64,000 bases of DNA from Harryflintia acetispora (lineage in GTDB: Bacteria; Bacillota; Clostridia; Oscillospirales; Ruminococcaceae). The notes under the pieces are model-generated. The model was not told the DNA's origin. It did no database searches and was given only the letters and a program-made list of their open reading frames with translations. The first letter of the stretch is position 1; each line of letters opens with the position of its first letter. The DNA is taken from assembly GCA_004340125.1 (NCBI GenBank), contig SLUK01000013.1, positions 42,240-106,239 of the forward strand, in the 5' to 3' direction. Below are positions 42,188 to 51,083 of this stretch, piece by piece. Position numbers and translations under genes: made by a program.

Positions 42188-43543
42188 TTAGCGATGATTT
42201 TGTTCGGGCGCGTCCACCCCTTCGGTGCTGTCCTTTAAAAACAGGATCTTGAAGGTGAGGAACATCAGCTTAAAGTCCATAAGCAGCGAATAACGCTCGA
42301 TATAGAGCAGGTCCATGAGCAGCTTGTCCTCGGGGGTGGTGTTGTATTTTCCGTACACCTGGGCGTAGCCGGTCAGGCCGGCCTTGACCTTGGTGCGGTA
42401 CTTGAATTCTGGGAACTGTTTGATGTTCTCCTCCACCAGCTCGGGGCGCTCGGGCCGCGGGCCGACCACCGACATGTCCCCGCGCAGGATGTTGATCAGC
42501 TGGGGCAGCTCGTCGAGCCGGGTCGCGCGGATCACCTTCCCCACCGGGGTGATCCGCTCATCATTTTTCTGCGCCAGCCTGGCCACCCCGTCGCGCTCGG
42601 CGTCCACGCGCATGCTGCGGAATTTGTAGAGCTCGAACACCCGGTCGTGGTCGGTCAGCCGCCGCTGGCGGTAGAGCACCGGCCCGCCGTCGTAGAGCTT
42701 GATGGCGAGCGCCACCGCCAGCATGAAGGGCGAGGCGAGGATCAGCCCAAAGGCCGACACCAGGATATCCACCCCGCGCTTTAGGAGGCGCTGCTCGGTG
42801 GTCAGCTGGTAGTTCTTGCACAGCAGCACCGGGGAGTCGAAAATATGGGTGGATTGGGCGGTGCTGATGATGATGTCCTCGACGTTCGGCACGATATAGA
42901 CGCGCACCCCCTGCTCGTAGCAGAAGTCCACGATCTCGTTGCGCAGGTTGAGGTCGATGTCCGAGATCATCACCGTGTTGACCCGCAGGATCGCCCGCTT
43001 GATCTCCCCGGGGTCCTTTTCCTGGGTCATGATCCGCTGGAGCTTATACCGCTCGCGTATGCTCTTCACCCTCGCCGTGAGGCGCTCGGCGCGCTCAATG
43101 TCCCGGCAGATGATCAGCACGTCGCGCACCGGGTAGATTTTAAAGTAGACAAAATTGGAAAAATAGGTGATGACGGTGGTGGTGAAAAATTGCAGCAGCC
43201 AGAGCACCACCATGGGCGCCGCCTCGAGCATCCGCCGCCCGACCAGCGAGAGCTGCAGGTAGGTGACCACGTTGACGAAAACCAGCGCCAGGCCGTTGGA
43301 ATAGAGCACCTCGCCGTAGCGGGCGCTGCCGGTCTTGAAGCCGCCGTACATCGAATTGAAGGCGAAGTAGACCAGGCAGTAAATCAAAATCACCACAAAG
43401 TTCCCCTTGTAGTAAAAGCGCGTCTGCGTGTAGCTGACGTCCCAGATGAGCACGAACAGCCCCGTGACCGCCAGCAGCAGCAAAAGGCGGCAGAGCAGCA
43501 TGATGGTGCGCCGGTACTTGTAGCGTTTCTTCTGCTGTTCCAA
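42188..43543 (-). CDS. Polyprenyl glycosylphosphotransferase (WcaJ/EpsL-type)
   Basis: A 451-residue enzyme that starts lipid-linked polysaccharide assembly by moving a sugar-1-phosphate to undecaprenyl phosphate. Four N-terminal membrane helices are followed by a CoA-binding-like domain, then one helix (LVSAFGLILASPFMLAVALA) that leads into the catalytic domain: YDGGPVLYRQRRLTDHDRVFELYKFRSM, LDELPQLINILRGDMSVVGPRPE and GLTGYAQVYGKY. It begins with TTG at 43543 behind GGGGGAT. First gene of the minus-strand operon with GtrA, nitrilase, methyltransferase and KilA-N genes. Confidence 0.94.
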   Translation of the reverse strand: MEQQKKRYKYRRTIMLLCRLLLLLAVTGLFVLIWDVSYTQTRFYYKGNFVVILIYCLVYFAFNSMYGGFKTGSARYGEVLYSNGLALVFVNVVTYLQLSLVGRRMLEAAPMVVLWLLQFFTTTVITYFSNFVYFKIYPVRDVLIICRDIERAERLTARVKSIRERYKLQRIMTQEKDPGEIKRAILRVNTVMISDIDLNLRNEIVDFCYEQGVRVYIVPNVEDIIISTAQSTHIFDSPVLLCKNYQLTTEQRLLKRGVDILVSAFGLILASPFMLAVALAIKLYDGGPVLYRQRRLTDHDRVFELYKFRSMRVDAERDGVARLAQKNDERITPVGKVIRATRLDELPQLINILRGDMSVVGPRPERPELVEENIKQFPEFKYRTKVKAGLTGYAQVYGKYNTTPEDKLLMDLLYIERYSLLMDFKLMFLTFKILFLKDSTEGVDAPEQNHR

Positions 43544-43669
43544 GCCGATCCCCCTTTCCCGGTAAAAAAGCGAAGCCTTTGGATTCTTTTATTTTACCCC
43601 ATCCGACAGCATTTTACAATCAAAACCGGGCATTTTTTCCTGTTAAGCGGCATAGAATGAGGATAGCCC

Positions 43670-43698
43670 TTTCCAGAATCTGCTTTTTGTTGTATACT
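43670..43698 (+). promoter_or_regulatory. Promoter of glgA
   Basis: -10 TATACT (43693-43698) with a weak -35 TTTCCA (43670-43675) at 17 bp. Start about 45 bp before the ATG. Confidence 0.55.
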
Positions 43699-43749
43699 AG
43701 AGACAAAGACAAGCCATATCCGTGAGAGGGCAAGGAGGGAGGAACGAAA

Positions 43750-45192
43750 ATGAAGAAAATTTTGTTCGTGGCGAGCGAATGCGTGCCTTTCATCAAAACC
43801 GGGGGCCTGGCCGATGTGGTGGGCGCCCTGCCGGGGGCGCTGGACAAGAGCCGGTTCGACGTGCGGGTCGTCCTTCCCGACTATGCCTGTATCCCCGCCC
43901 CGCTGCGCGACAGCCTGCAATATGCCGGCAGCTTCCAGATGAACCTGGGATCTCTCGGCGAGCAGTATGTCGGGATTATGCAGACGGTGCGGGATGGTGT
44001 GACCTATTACCTGATCGACAACCAGCATTATTTCAGCGGCCCCACCCCCTATGGCGACCTGCGGTGGGACATTGAAAAGTTCTGCTATTTCTGCAAGGCG
44101 GCCCTGTCCATCCTGCCCTCCGTGGGCTTTCGGCCGGATGTGATCCACTGCCATGACTGGCAGGCCTCCATGGTCCCGGTCTTTTTGCATGAAATGTTTT
44201 TGGACAACCCCTTCTACCGGGGGATCCGCACCGTGGTGACCATCCACAACCTCAAGTTCCAGGGGGTCTGGGACATCCCCACCTTCCAAAAAATCACCGG
44301 CCTGCCCGAGCGGGTCTTCACCCCCGGGCGGATGGAATTCCATAAGGACGCGAACATGCTCAAAGGCGGCCTCGTCTATGCCGACCGGATCACCACCGTC
44401 AGCCCGACCTATGCCGAGGAGATCAAAATGCCCTACTACGGCGAGAAGCTCGACGGGCTGCTGCGCTCTAAGAGCGGTGACCTTTGGGGGATCCTCAACG
44501 GGATCGACTATGGAATCTATAACCCCGAGACCGACCAGAAGCTCTATGCCACCTACAGCAAGGACAATTTCCGCTCCGGCAAGGCCCAGAACAAGCGCCG
44601 CTTACAGCAGGAGCTGGGCCTGCCGCAGGACCCGGACGCGATGATGATCGGGATGATCACCCGCCTGACCGACCAGAAGGGGCTGGACCTCTTGGCCTAT
44701 GTGATCGAGCGGCTGCTGCTCAGCCGGGTGCAGCTGGCGGTGATCGGCACCGGGGACGCGAAATATGAGAGCATGCTGCGCCACTTCGAGTGGACCCGCA
44801 AGGACAAGGTGTCCGCCTCGATCATGTTCGACGACACCCGCGCGCACCGGCTCTACGCCGCGTCGGACGCAATTTTGATGCCCTCGCTCTTCGAGCCCTG
44901 CGGCCTGACCCAGCTGATCGCCCTGCGCTACGGCAGCCTGCCCATCGTGCGGGAGACCGGCGGGCTCAAGGACACCGTACGCCCGTATAACCGGTACGAG
45001 GGGACTGGCACCGGCTTCTCTTTTAGGGATTACAACGCCGACGACATGCTCAGCACCATCTACTTTGGCGAGATGGTCTTCTACGACGACCGCCGCGCTT
45101 GGGACGCGATGGTCCGCCGCGGGATGGAGACGGACTTCTCCTGGAACACCTCGGCGCGCCGGTACGAGGAGCTGTATGACCAGCTCTCCTGA
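43750..45192 (+). CDS. glgA: Glycogen synthase
   Basis: A 480-residue GT5 enzyme that transfers glucose from ADP-glucose to glycogen. The ADP-glucose motif KTGGLADVVGALP starts near residue 16, HDWQAS lies near 137 and the C-terminal domain has ITRLTDQKGLDLL and SLFEPCGLTQLIALRYGSLPIVRETGGLKDTV. ATG 43750 has AGGGAGGAA upstream. The rest of the glycogen pathway (GlgB, GlgC, GlgD) is not in the window. A two-part hairpin and a terminator follow. Confidence 0.96.
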   Translation: MKKILFVASECVPFIKTGGLADVVGALPGALDKSRFDVRVVLPDYACIPAPLRDSLQYAGSFQMNLGSLGEQYVGIMQTVRDGVTYYLIDNQHYFSGPTPYGDLRWDIEKFCYFCKAALSILPSVGFRPDVIHCHDWQASMVPVFLHEMFLDNPFYRGIRTVVTIHNLKFQGVWDIPTFQKITGLPERVFTPGRMEFHKDANMLKGGLVYADRITTVSPTYAEEIKMPYYGEKLDGLLRSKSGDLWGILNGIDYGIYNPETDQKLYATYSKDNFRSGKAQNKRRLQQELGLPQDPDAMMIGMITRLTDQKGLDLLAYVIERLLLSRVQLAVIGTGDAKYESMLRHFEWTRKDKVSASIMFDDTRAHRLYAASDAILMPSLFEPCGLTQLIALRYGSLPIVRETGGLKDTVRPYNRYEGTGTGFSFRDYNADDMLSTIYFGEMVFYDDRRAWDAMVRRGMETDFSWNTSARRYEELYDQLS

Positions 45193-45264
45193 AAGCGGCA
45201 GCCCACATGCATTTCCGTGCGTGAAATGAGGCCGCTTTGGGCTCGCACCGGGTACTGAACTGAA

Positions 45265-45299
45265 AAAAGGCAGGACGGGAAACCCGCCCTGCCTTTTCT
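45265..45299 (+). terminator. Terminator of glgA
   Basis: AAAAGGCAGGACGGG and complement with one mismatch around AAA (45265-45297), ending in TTTT. Between it and the stop, AAAGCGGC (45192-45199) can pair with GCCGCTTT (45231-45238) around a second small hairpin. Confidence 0.85.
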
Positions 45300-45364
45300 A
45301 TTTCGGTAGTCCTTTAACCGACTTTGCAAAAATACAAATTTTTCGGCCACAAACCGAAAAAAGA

Positions 45365-45393
45365 TTCCTTTTTGCGCCGCGTTTTGCTATAAT
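45365..45393 (+). promoter_or_regulatory. Promoter of pyrE-radC
   Basis: -10 TATAAT (45388-45393) with a weak -35 TTCCTT (45365-45370) at 17 bp. Confidence 0.55.
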
Positions 45394-45432
45394 GGGAACA
45401 GAAATTTGATAATGAGACAGGAGCGTTGATTT

Positions 45433-46017
45433 ATGATCAGCAGAGAGCGCGTCATCGAAATCCTCAAGGAGGCCGGCGTCCTGCTCGAGGGGCATTTCAT
45501 CCTCACCTCGGGCAAGCATTCGGACAAGTACCTGCAGTGCGCCAAAATTTTCCGCAACACCCGCTACAGTGAGGAGCTCTGCCGCAGCCTGGCCGAGCAG
45601 TTCGCGGATGATCGGGTGGACGTGGTGATCGGCCCGGCGATGGGTGCGGTACAGATGGCCTATGAGGTCAGCCGCTCGCTGGGGTGCGAAAACTTCTTCA
45701 CCGAGCGCGTCGAGGGTAAGATGGCCCTGCGCCGCGGGTTCGAGGTCAAGCCGGGGATGCGCTGCCTGCTGGTCGAGGATGTGGTCACCACCGGCGGCAG
45801 CGTCAAGGAGGTCGTCGAGCTTTGCGAGCAGGCCGGCGGTGTGGTGGTCGGGATCGGTTCGATCGTGGACCGCACCGGCGGTAAGGCCGATTTCGGCTAT
45901 CCCTTCAAATCGGTCGTCTCCTTTGAGGTCAACGCCTGGGAGCCGCAGGACTGCCCGCTCTGTCGTGAGGGCAAGCTCGAGGCCGTCAAGCCCGGCAGCC
46001 GCTCCCTGACGAAATAG
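45433..46017 (+). CDS. pyrE: Orotate phosphoribosyltransferase
   Basis: A 194-residue pyrimidine-synthesis enzyme that joins orotate and PRPP to OMP. The PRPP loop is CLLVEDVVTTGGSVKEVV (near residue 113), and ILTSGKHSDKYLQCAKI near residue 23 is the usual orotate-side N-terminus. The C-terminal 20 residues have a CPLC pair. The ATG has AGGAG upstream. The radC-like gene starts at the base after its stop, so both are probably translated from one message. No other pyr gene is nearby. Confidence 0.95.
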   Translation: MISRERVIEILKEAGVLLEGHFILTSGKHSDKYLQCAKIFRNTRYSEELCRSLAEQFADDRVDVVIGPAMGAVQMAYEVSRSLGCENFFTERVEGKMALRRGFEVKPGMRCLLVEDVVTTGGSVKEVVELCEQAGGVVVGIGSIVDRTGGKADFGYPFKSVVSFEVNAWEPQDCPLCREGKLEAVKPGSRSLTK

Positions 46018-46707
46018 ATGGCCTCCAACAATCCTCATAAGGGGCACCGCGAGCGCCTGCGCAGTCAAATCAAGGCGCGCGGGCTCGACGGGCTGCCCGA
46101 GCACAATGTGCTGGAATACCTGCTCTTCCCGCTCATTCCGCAGCGGGACACCAACGAGCTTGCCCACCGGCTGATCGGCGAATTCGGCTCGTTTAGCGGC
46201 GTGCTCGATGCGGGCTATGAGCAGCTGCGCACGGTGCAAGGCATGACCGACAACGCCGCGCTCTTTCTGAGCTGCCTGCCGGATTGCCTGCGCCTCTACG
46301 GCGAGGGCTGCCGCCGCCAGGACCGGGTCTTCAAAAACAGCGAGGAGATGGGCGAATACCTCAAGCAGCAGCTTCAGGGGCGCAGCGATGAAACGCTGAT
46401 CTGCCTCTTCCTCGACCTCAAGTACCAGATGATCGACTGCCGCGTCATCTCGGAGGGCGTCCCCTCGATGATCAATTTCCCCATGGCCAAGATCGCCCAG
46501 CTCGCCGTGCGCCTGGGCGCGTCGATCGTCACGATCGCGCACAACCACCCCAGGGGCTTAGCCATCCCTTCCGTGGCCGACCGTGAAACGACCAGCCGGC
46601 TGCGCGAAACGCTCGCGAGGATCGGGATCGACCTGTACGACCACATCATCGTCGGAATAGACGACGAGTTTGTCTCGATGCGCGCTTCCAATTACTTTAT
46701 AAAATAG
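46018..46707 (+). CDS. radC: RadC-family JAB/MPN-domain protein
   Basis: A 229-residue protein. Residues 1-85 form the UPF0758 helical part (HKGHRERLRSQIKARGLDGL, HNVLEYLLFPLIPQRDTNELAHRLI). The C-terminal JAMM-type metal site reads TIAHNHPRGLAIPSVADRETT, with HxH, Ser and Asp in place. RadC proteins are tied to DNA repair or to mobile DNA, though their biochemical role is open. It directly follows pyrE without any gap. A strong terminator follows. Confidence 0.92.
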   Translation: MASNNPHKGHRERLRSQIKARGLDGLPEHNVLEYLLFPLIPQRDTNELAHRLIGEFGSFSGVLDAGYEQLRTVQGMTDNAALFLSCLPDCLRLYGEGCRRQDRVFKNSEEMGEYLKQQLQGRSDETLICLFLDLKYQMIDCRVISEGVPSMINFPMAKIAQLAVRLGASIVTIAHNHPRGLAIPSVADRETTSRLRETLARIGIDLYDHIIVGIDDEFVSMRASNYFIK

Positions 46708-46714
46708 CGGATAG

Positions 46715-46760
46715 AAAGAGCCCCGGCAAAGGGATTGATCCTTTGCCGGGGCTCTCTTTT
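46715..46760. terminator. Terminator between radC and the third importer
   Basis: GAGCCCCGGCAAAGG (46718-46732) and complement (46740-46754), loop about 7 bases, TCTTTT on the right and an A-rich left side. Confidence 0.9.
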
Positions 46761-46772
46761 CGTTTGTGCGGT

Positions 46773-48146
46773 TTAGCGGTTGAGGTTGGTTTCGATCATG
46801 TCGTTGCCTTCCATCTCCATGGTGGCAAGCGCGGTGTCAATGTCGCCGGTCTCAACCATCTGCTGCAGCTGCTGACGCACGATGGTGTAGATCAGTTGCG
46901 AGGAGTCGAGGGTATAGGCGCCGTCCTCGTTGCCGTACTGGAGGATGTCCTTGGAGACCGCCAGCGCCTTCTCAACCGAGCCGACGTTCGGGTCGTATTC
47001 GAGATCAGCATTGGCCTCCTTGTGGGCGGCCAGCGAACCGACGCCCAGGGCCCAGGAACCGATCTGCTCAGGGGTGGTCATCTGCTTGACGAACTCCCAG
47101 GCGGCGGGCTTGTTCTTGCTCTCGGCCGAGACGATGTAGCCCCAGCCGCCGGTGGCCATGCAGTACGGATCGCTGCCCTCGACCATGGCGGGCATGTTGA
47201 AGTACTGGTAGTTCATGTCCGGCGCGTCGGTCGCGAGGCTCCCAGCGTACCAGGGGGCGCCCATGACCATGGCCGCGGTGCCCTGGATGAAGAGCTCATA
47301 CCGGCTCGCGCCGATGTCGCAGATCACGTCCGGGTCGGCGGGGTTGGCGTACTTGAGCATGAACTCAGCGGCCTTTTTGGCCTCGGGGGTGTTGAAGTGC
47401 ACCACGCTGTTGGCCTCATCGCGGTAGTCGCCGCCGTTCTGCCAGATCAGGGAGACGAACATCGCTTCCCACTGGGCGTAGGCGTAGGCCAGGCCCGACT
47501 GGGTGATGGTGTCGCCGCTCTTGACGGTCAGCTCCTTGGCGAAGGAAAGCAGCTCATCCCAGCTCTTGGGGCCGTTGTTCTCGACCCAGCCGTCGGGCAG
47601 GGTCTTGCCCATCTTCTCGAGCAGGTCCATGTTGACGAGCAGGCCCGGGCTCTCGACGTTGATCTCGGCCGGGATGCAGTAATACTGGCCTTCAAACTCC
47701 TTGTTCTTGAGCGCGCCCTCATAGAACTTCGCCTGCATATCTTCCTTGGAATAAACGCTGTCCGGCACCGGATCGAGCTTGCCGGCCTTGGCCCAGTGGG
47801 TGATCCCCTGCCAGGTCTGGGCGACGTCCGGCTGCTGGCCGGCGGCATAGGCCTGGGTGAGCTTGTCGGCGAACTGCGGGAAGTACTCCACCTTCACCTT
47901 AATGTCGGGGTTCTGCTGCTGGAACGCCTCGATCGCCGGATCGAACCAGCCCTTCCAGGGCGCGGTGTCCTGGGTCCAGAACACGATCTCGCCCGCAGGC
48001 GCGGCACCTTCGCCGCCCTCGCTGGCCTCGCCGCTCGCGGCGGGGGTTGAGCCCTCGGCCGCGGGCTCCTTGTTGCCGCCGCACCCTGCGAACAGGGACA
48101 CGCTCAGCGCGCCCGCCAGAATCAGGGCAAATACTCGCTTCATCAT
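46773..48146 (-). CDS. Sugar-binding lipoprotein of third ABC importer
   Basis: A 457-residue family 1 solute-binding lipoprotein. Signal peptide MMKRVFALILAGALSVSLFAGC with lipobox LFAGC and an Ala/Glu/Gly tether. Mature segments TAPWKGWFDPAIEAFQQQNPDIKVKVEYFP and NAAMVMGAPWY-like parts are typical. ATG 48146 has GGAGGTT seven bases ahead. It is last in the minus-strand catabolic operon, separated from the permease gene by 242 bp containing an R1 repeat and an inverted repeat, which may let it be made in excess. Confidence 0.92.
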   Translation of the reverse strand: MMKRVFALILAGALSVSLFAGCGGNKEPAAEGSTPAASGEASEGGEGAAPAGEIVFWTQDTAPWKGWFDPAIEAFQQQNPDIKVKVEYFPQFADKLTQAYAAGQQPDVAQTWQGITHWAKAGKLDPVPDSVYSKEDMQAKFYEGALKNKEFEGQYYCIPAEINVESPGLLVNMDLLEKMGKTLPDGWVENNGPKSWDELLSFAKELTVKSGDTITQSGLAYAYAQWEAMFVSLIWQNGGDYRDEANSVVHFNTPEAKKAAEFMLKYANPADPDVICDIGASRYELFIQGTAAMVMGAPWYAGSLATDAPDMNYQYFNMPAMVEGSDPYCMATGGWGYIVSAESKNKPAAWEFVKQMTTPEQIGSWALGVGSLAAHKEANADLEYDPNVGSVEKALAVSKDILQYGNEDGAYTLDSSQLIYTIVRQQLQQMVETGDIDTALATMEMEGNDMIETNLNR

Positions 48147-48248
48147 AAAATAACCTCCATTGTCAATTTTTACTGACTTTTTATTCTTCCCTCATGAAGC
48201 GATACCGCCCCACGGGTATGAATACATTTTAATTTGCCGCGAAGCGGC

Positions 48249-48354
48249 ACCTTATTGAGATGTTTTGCCCGAAGGGGCAAAACGCGGACATGTCCGCTCC
48301 CTACGGGGGAAACGTCTCCTTCGGAGCCGTCCGGGGGGCTGTGTCCCCCGTGAT
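48249..48354. repeat. Stem-loop repeat family R1, copy 1
   Basis: It contains TTTTGCCC-GAAG-GGGCAAAA (48263-48282), a self-complementary GCGGACATGTCCGC (48284-48297), and a 39-base segment (48299-48337) identical to 54768-54806. A final G-run/C-run hairpin runs to CCCCCGTGAT. It is followed on the left by a GCCGC-GAA-GCGGC hairpin (48235-48247). The second copy is at 54717-54823. Confidence 0.75.
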
Positions 48355-48367
48355 AGCTCACTAGGGG

Positions 48368-48409
48368 ATGGGCGGCGTGTGAAAGGGTTTACCCTTTCAC
48401 GCCGCCCAT
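48368..48409 (-). terminator. Inverted repeat spanning the permease stop codon
   Basis: The last codons of the MalG-type gene (GGCGGCGTGAAAGGG on the minus strand) are repeated inverted just after the stop, with 2 extra bases. No T-tract. It may stabilise or process the mRNA instead of ending it. Confidence 0.6.
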
Positions 48410-49237
48410 GGTGAGTCCCGCCACAAAGTTCTTTTGCGCCAGGGCGAAGATCACGCAGACCGGGGCCACCACCATGGTGGCGCAGGCCATCATCAGATCC
48501 ATCTGGCTGCCGCGGTCCGAGTTGAGCGCCGACATGCCCACCGGGAGGGTGAACAGGTCGCGGCTGTTGACCGAGATCAGCGGCCAGAGGAAGGAGTTAT
48601 ACGAGGCCATGAACAGGAAGATGCACAGCGCCGCGGCAGCCGGACGCACCATCGGGAAGATGACCGAGAAGAAGGTGCGGTACTGCGAGCAGCCGTCGAT
48701 CTCGGCGGCCTCGATATAATCGGTCGGGATATCCTGCATGAACTGGCGCATGAGGAACATGCCGAAGATGTTGACGAAGTACGGCACGGTCAGCACCAGG
48801 TAGGTGTTGGTCCAGCCGAAGCCCACCATGATCCGGTAGAGCGGGATCATCAGGGTGTCGTAGGGGATCATCATGCAGGCCATCAGCAGCCAGAAGAGGA
48901 GCTCCCTCCCCTTGAACTGGTATTTGGCGAAGACATAGCCGCTCAAAGCACTTGTGAAAACACCCATCACCGTGTTGAGCAGCGCGGTGACGACGCTGTT
49001 GAAATAATACCTTCCAAAGGGCATCTGCTCGAAGACCCTGGCGTAGTTGGAAAATTCCATCTTCTGCGGCCAGAAGGTCGGGGGCATCTGCATGAGCTCG
49101 GTCTGGCTCTTAAGGGAAGAGACGACCATCCAGTAGATGGGCACCAACACCGTCAGGGTGCCGACGAGCATCACCACCAGCGCGACATAATAGCCGGCGC
49201 CATGCTTCTTTTTCTCGGAAAGATTCTTTTCTTTCAT
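48389..49237 (-). CDS. Sugar ABC permease (MalG type)
   Basis: A 282-residue permease with six predicted helices, first ALVVMLVGTLTVLVPIYWMVV. The EAA loop reads IEAAEIDGCSQYRTFFSVIFP (near residue 185). C-terminus FVAGLTMGGVKG. ATG 49237 has GGAGGGG upstream, 18 bp after the MalF-type gene. The last codons form half of an inverted repeat. Part of the importer linked to GH4 and AgaS-type enzymes. Confidence 0.93.
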   Translation of the reverse strand: MKEKNLSEKKKHGAGYYVALVVMLVGTLTVLVPIYWMVVSSLKSQTELMQMPPTFWPQKMEFSNYARVFEQMPFGRYYFNSVVTALLNTVMGVFTSALSGYVFAKYQFKGRELLFWLLMACMMIPYDTLMIPLYRIMVGFGWTNTYLVLTVPYFVNIFGMFLMRQFMQDIPTDYIEAAEIDGCSQYRTFFSVIFPMVRPAAAALCIFLFMASYNSFLWPLISVNSRDLFTLPVGMSALNSDRGSQMDLMMACATMVVAPVCVIFALAQKNFVAGLTMGGVKG

Positions 49238-49255
49238 TGCAATTCCCCTCCTCTC

Positions 49256-50248
49256 CTAGCTTCTCTTCTTGGGCTTGCGTTCCCGGGTCAGCAGCGACTG
49301 GATGACGCTGACCACCAGGATGATCGACATCAGCAGCAGGCTCATCGCCGAGGCGTAGCCGATGTCGCTGTTGTTGATGCCCCTCTTCATAATGTGCATC
49401 ATGAGCACCATTGTCGAGGTTCCGGGGGTCCCCTTCCCTTCGGTGAGCACCTGGATCGGGGTAAAGATCATGAAGCCGTTGATGGTCGCCATGATGCAAA
49501 CGAACAGGATGTTCTGCTTGATCAGCGGCACGGTGATCTTAAAGAATTTTTCCATCCCATTGGCCCCGTCGATGTCCGCCGCCTCATAGAGCGAGGGGTC
49601 GATCCCCTGGATGGCGGCGAGCAGGATGACGGCATAGTAACCGAAGATCGACCAGATCTGGATGACGGCGTAGCAGATCAGCGCCTGCGAGGCCGAGTTG
49701 ATGAAGCCCTGCGCGGGCAGCCCCAATGCGCCGAGCATGGCGTTAATCAGGCCGTAGTTCTGATGGTACAGCCATTTCCAGACCAGCGAAATGGCAACCG
49801 CCGAGAGGACGGAGGGCAGGAAGTACACAAAGGTGTAAAATTTCTGCCACTTCGAGGTCATGGCGTTGAGACCGTTGGCCAGCAGCACCGAAAGGATCAC
49901 AGTGGTGGGTACGATGTAGAGCACCGCCATTACGGTGTTGCGCAGCGCGATGGGTAAAATCGGGTCGGCGGTAAACATCTTGATGTACTGGTGCAGCCCT
50001 ACGAACTTGTAGTCCGGATAGGCCATATGTGCGTTGGTAAAGCTGTAGATCACCACCATCACGATGGGCAGGAACATGAAGATAAAGAACCAGACCAGCA
50101 GCGGGATCAGGATGCTCGCCACAAACGCACGGCGCTTGAATTGGCGCTGATGGATCAGCTCCTTAAAGGGCACCTTGCGTCTCTGCCCCTTTGACGCGGG
50201 AGACTTTGACGCGGTAGGTTCTTTTGCCAATAATTTCGCTTCACTCAC
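49256..50248 (-). CDS. Sugar ABC permease (MalF type)
   Basis: A 330-residue permease from GTG 50248 with GAGGGAG upstream. The N-terminal 35 residues are basic and cytoplasmic, then six helices from AFVASILIPLLVWFFIFMFL. The EAA loop is YEAADIDGANGMEKFFKITVP (near residue 228). It follows the GntR gene by 23 bp. No ATPase gene accompanies it. Confidence 0.93.
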   Translation of the reverse strand: MSEAKLLAKEPTASKSPASKGQRRKVPFKELIHQRQFKRRAFVASILIPLLVWFFIFMFLPIVMVVIYSFTNAHMAYPDYKFVGLHQYIKMFTADPILPIALRNTVMAVLYIVPTTVILSVLLANGLNAMTSKWQKFYTFVYFLPSVLSAVAISLVWKWLYHQNYGLINAMLGALGLPAQGFINSASQALICYAVIQIWSIFGYYAVILLAAIQGIDPSLYEAADIDGANGMEKFFKITVPLIKQNILFVCIMATINGFMIFTPIQVLTEGKGTPGTSTMVLMMHIMKRGINNSDIGYASAMSLLLMSIILVVSVIQSLLTRERKPKKRS

Positions 50249-50271
50249 AGAGTTTCACTCCCTCATAAAAG

Positions 50272-51012
50272 TTATTTGAGTTCGACCGCGTAGGTGAAGA
50301 AATCGTCCCGCACCACGCTGTTGCAATATTCGATCAGCTGGGCCCCGGCCCAGGTCTGGCGCTGCAGGTTGATCGCCGGCCGCCCGGCCGGCAGGCCCAT
50401 CAGCCGCCCCTCGGGCGCGGTGAGCGCCGCGGCCCGAAACTGCTCCACCGCCCGGTCGGGGTAGACCCCCAGCAGGCGCAGGGAGCTGTAGAGCCCGTTG
50501 GTTTTCACCATCTCGGCGGTGAGCGCCGGGGTGAGCGAACGGGGGATGTATGAGACCTCGATCGCGTAGCAGACCTCGTCCATCAGCCGCTGGCGGCGGA
50601 TACAGAAGACCTGCTCTCCCGCGCGCAGCTCGAGCCTGTGGCGCACTGCCTCCTCCGGCGTCAGCGCCGAAAAGGACAAAAGTTTGGCCACCTCGTTCAT
50701 CCCCCGCCGGCGCAGCTCGTCGCCAAAGGAATAGAACTTGGAGAGCTTCTTTTCCATCGTCGCGCGCCGCACAAAGGTCCCCTTGCCCTGCACCCGGTAG
50801 AGGTAGCCCTCGTTTTGCAGATCGTCCAGCGCCTTGCGCACCGTGATCCGGCTCACGCCGTAGGTTTCGCACAGCTCCCGTTCGGGAGGCATTTTGAAGT
50901 CCGGTCCCCACTGCCCGCTTTGTATCTTGTGCAGCAGGTCTTCCCGCACCTGGTAGTACAGGGCCACCGGCACCTGGCGCGCCAGGGCGTGACCCGTAAG
51001 GTCAACCGACAT
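50272..51012 (-). CDS. GntR-family regulator with UTRA domain
   Basis: A 246-residue regulator with winged helix at residues 10-80 (recognition SRITVRKALDDLQNEGYLY) and UTRA domain 90-246 (ending in FFTYAVELK). It is closely similar along its whole length to the regulator at 62152: VPVALYYQ, RELCE, YGVSRITVRKALDDLQNE and FFTY-VELK are shared. It sits inside the operon it probably controls, between the AgaS-type isomerase gene and the permeases. ATG 51012 follows GGGGGTGAGG. Confidence 0.92.
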   Translation of the reverse strand: MSVDLTGHALARQVPVALYYQVREDLLHKIQSGQWGPDFKMPPERELCETYGVSRITVRKALDDLQNEGYLYRVQGKGTFVRRATMEKKLSKFYSFGDELRRRGMNEVAKLLSFSALTPEEAVRHRLELRAGEQVFCIRRQRLMDEVCYAIEVSYIPRSLTPALTAEMVKTNGLYSSLRLLGVYPDRAVEQFRAAALTAPEGRLMGLPAGRPAINLQRQTWAGAQLIEYCNSVVRDDFFTYAVELK

Positions 51013-51083
51013 ACCGCCTCACCCCCTTTTCATCTCCATGGCCATGGCCGAAGGAGGACACAAGGATCTCCAATCGAATCCGC

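Noticed and set aside
45192..45243. An attenuator or RNA switch after glgA.
   Set aside because: Alternative pairings exist, but the region lies after a stop and before a strong terminator, with nothing downstream to control.
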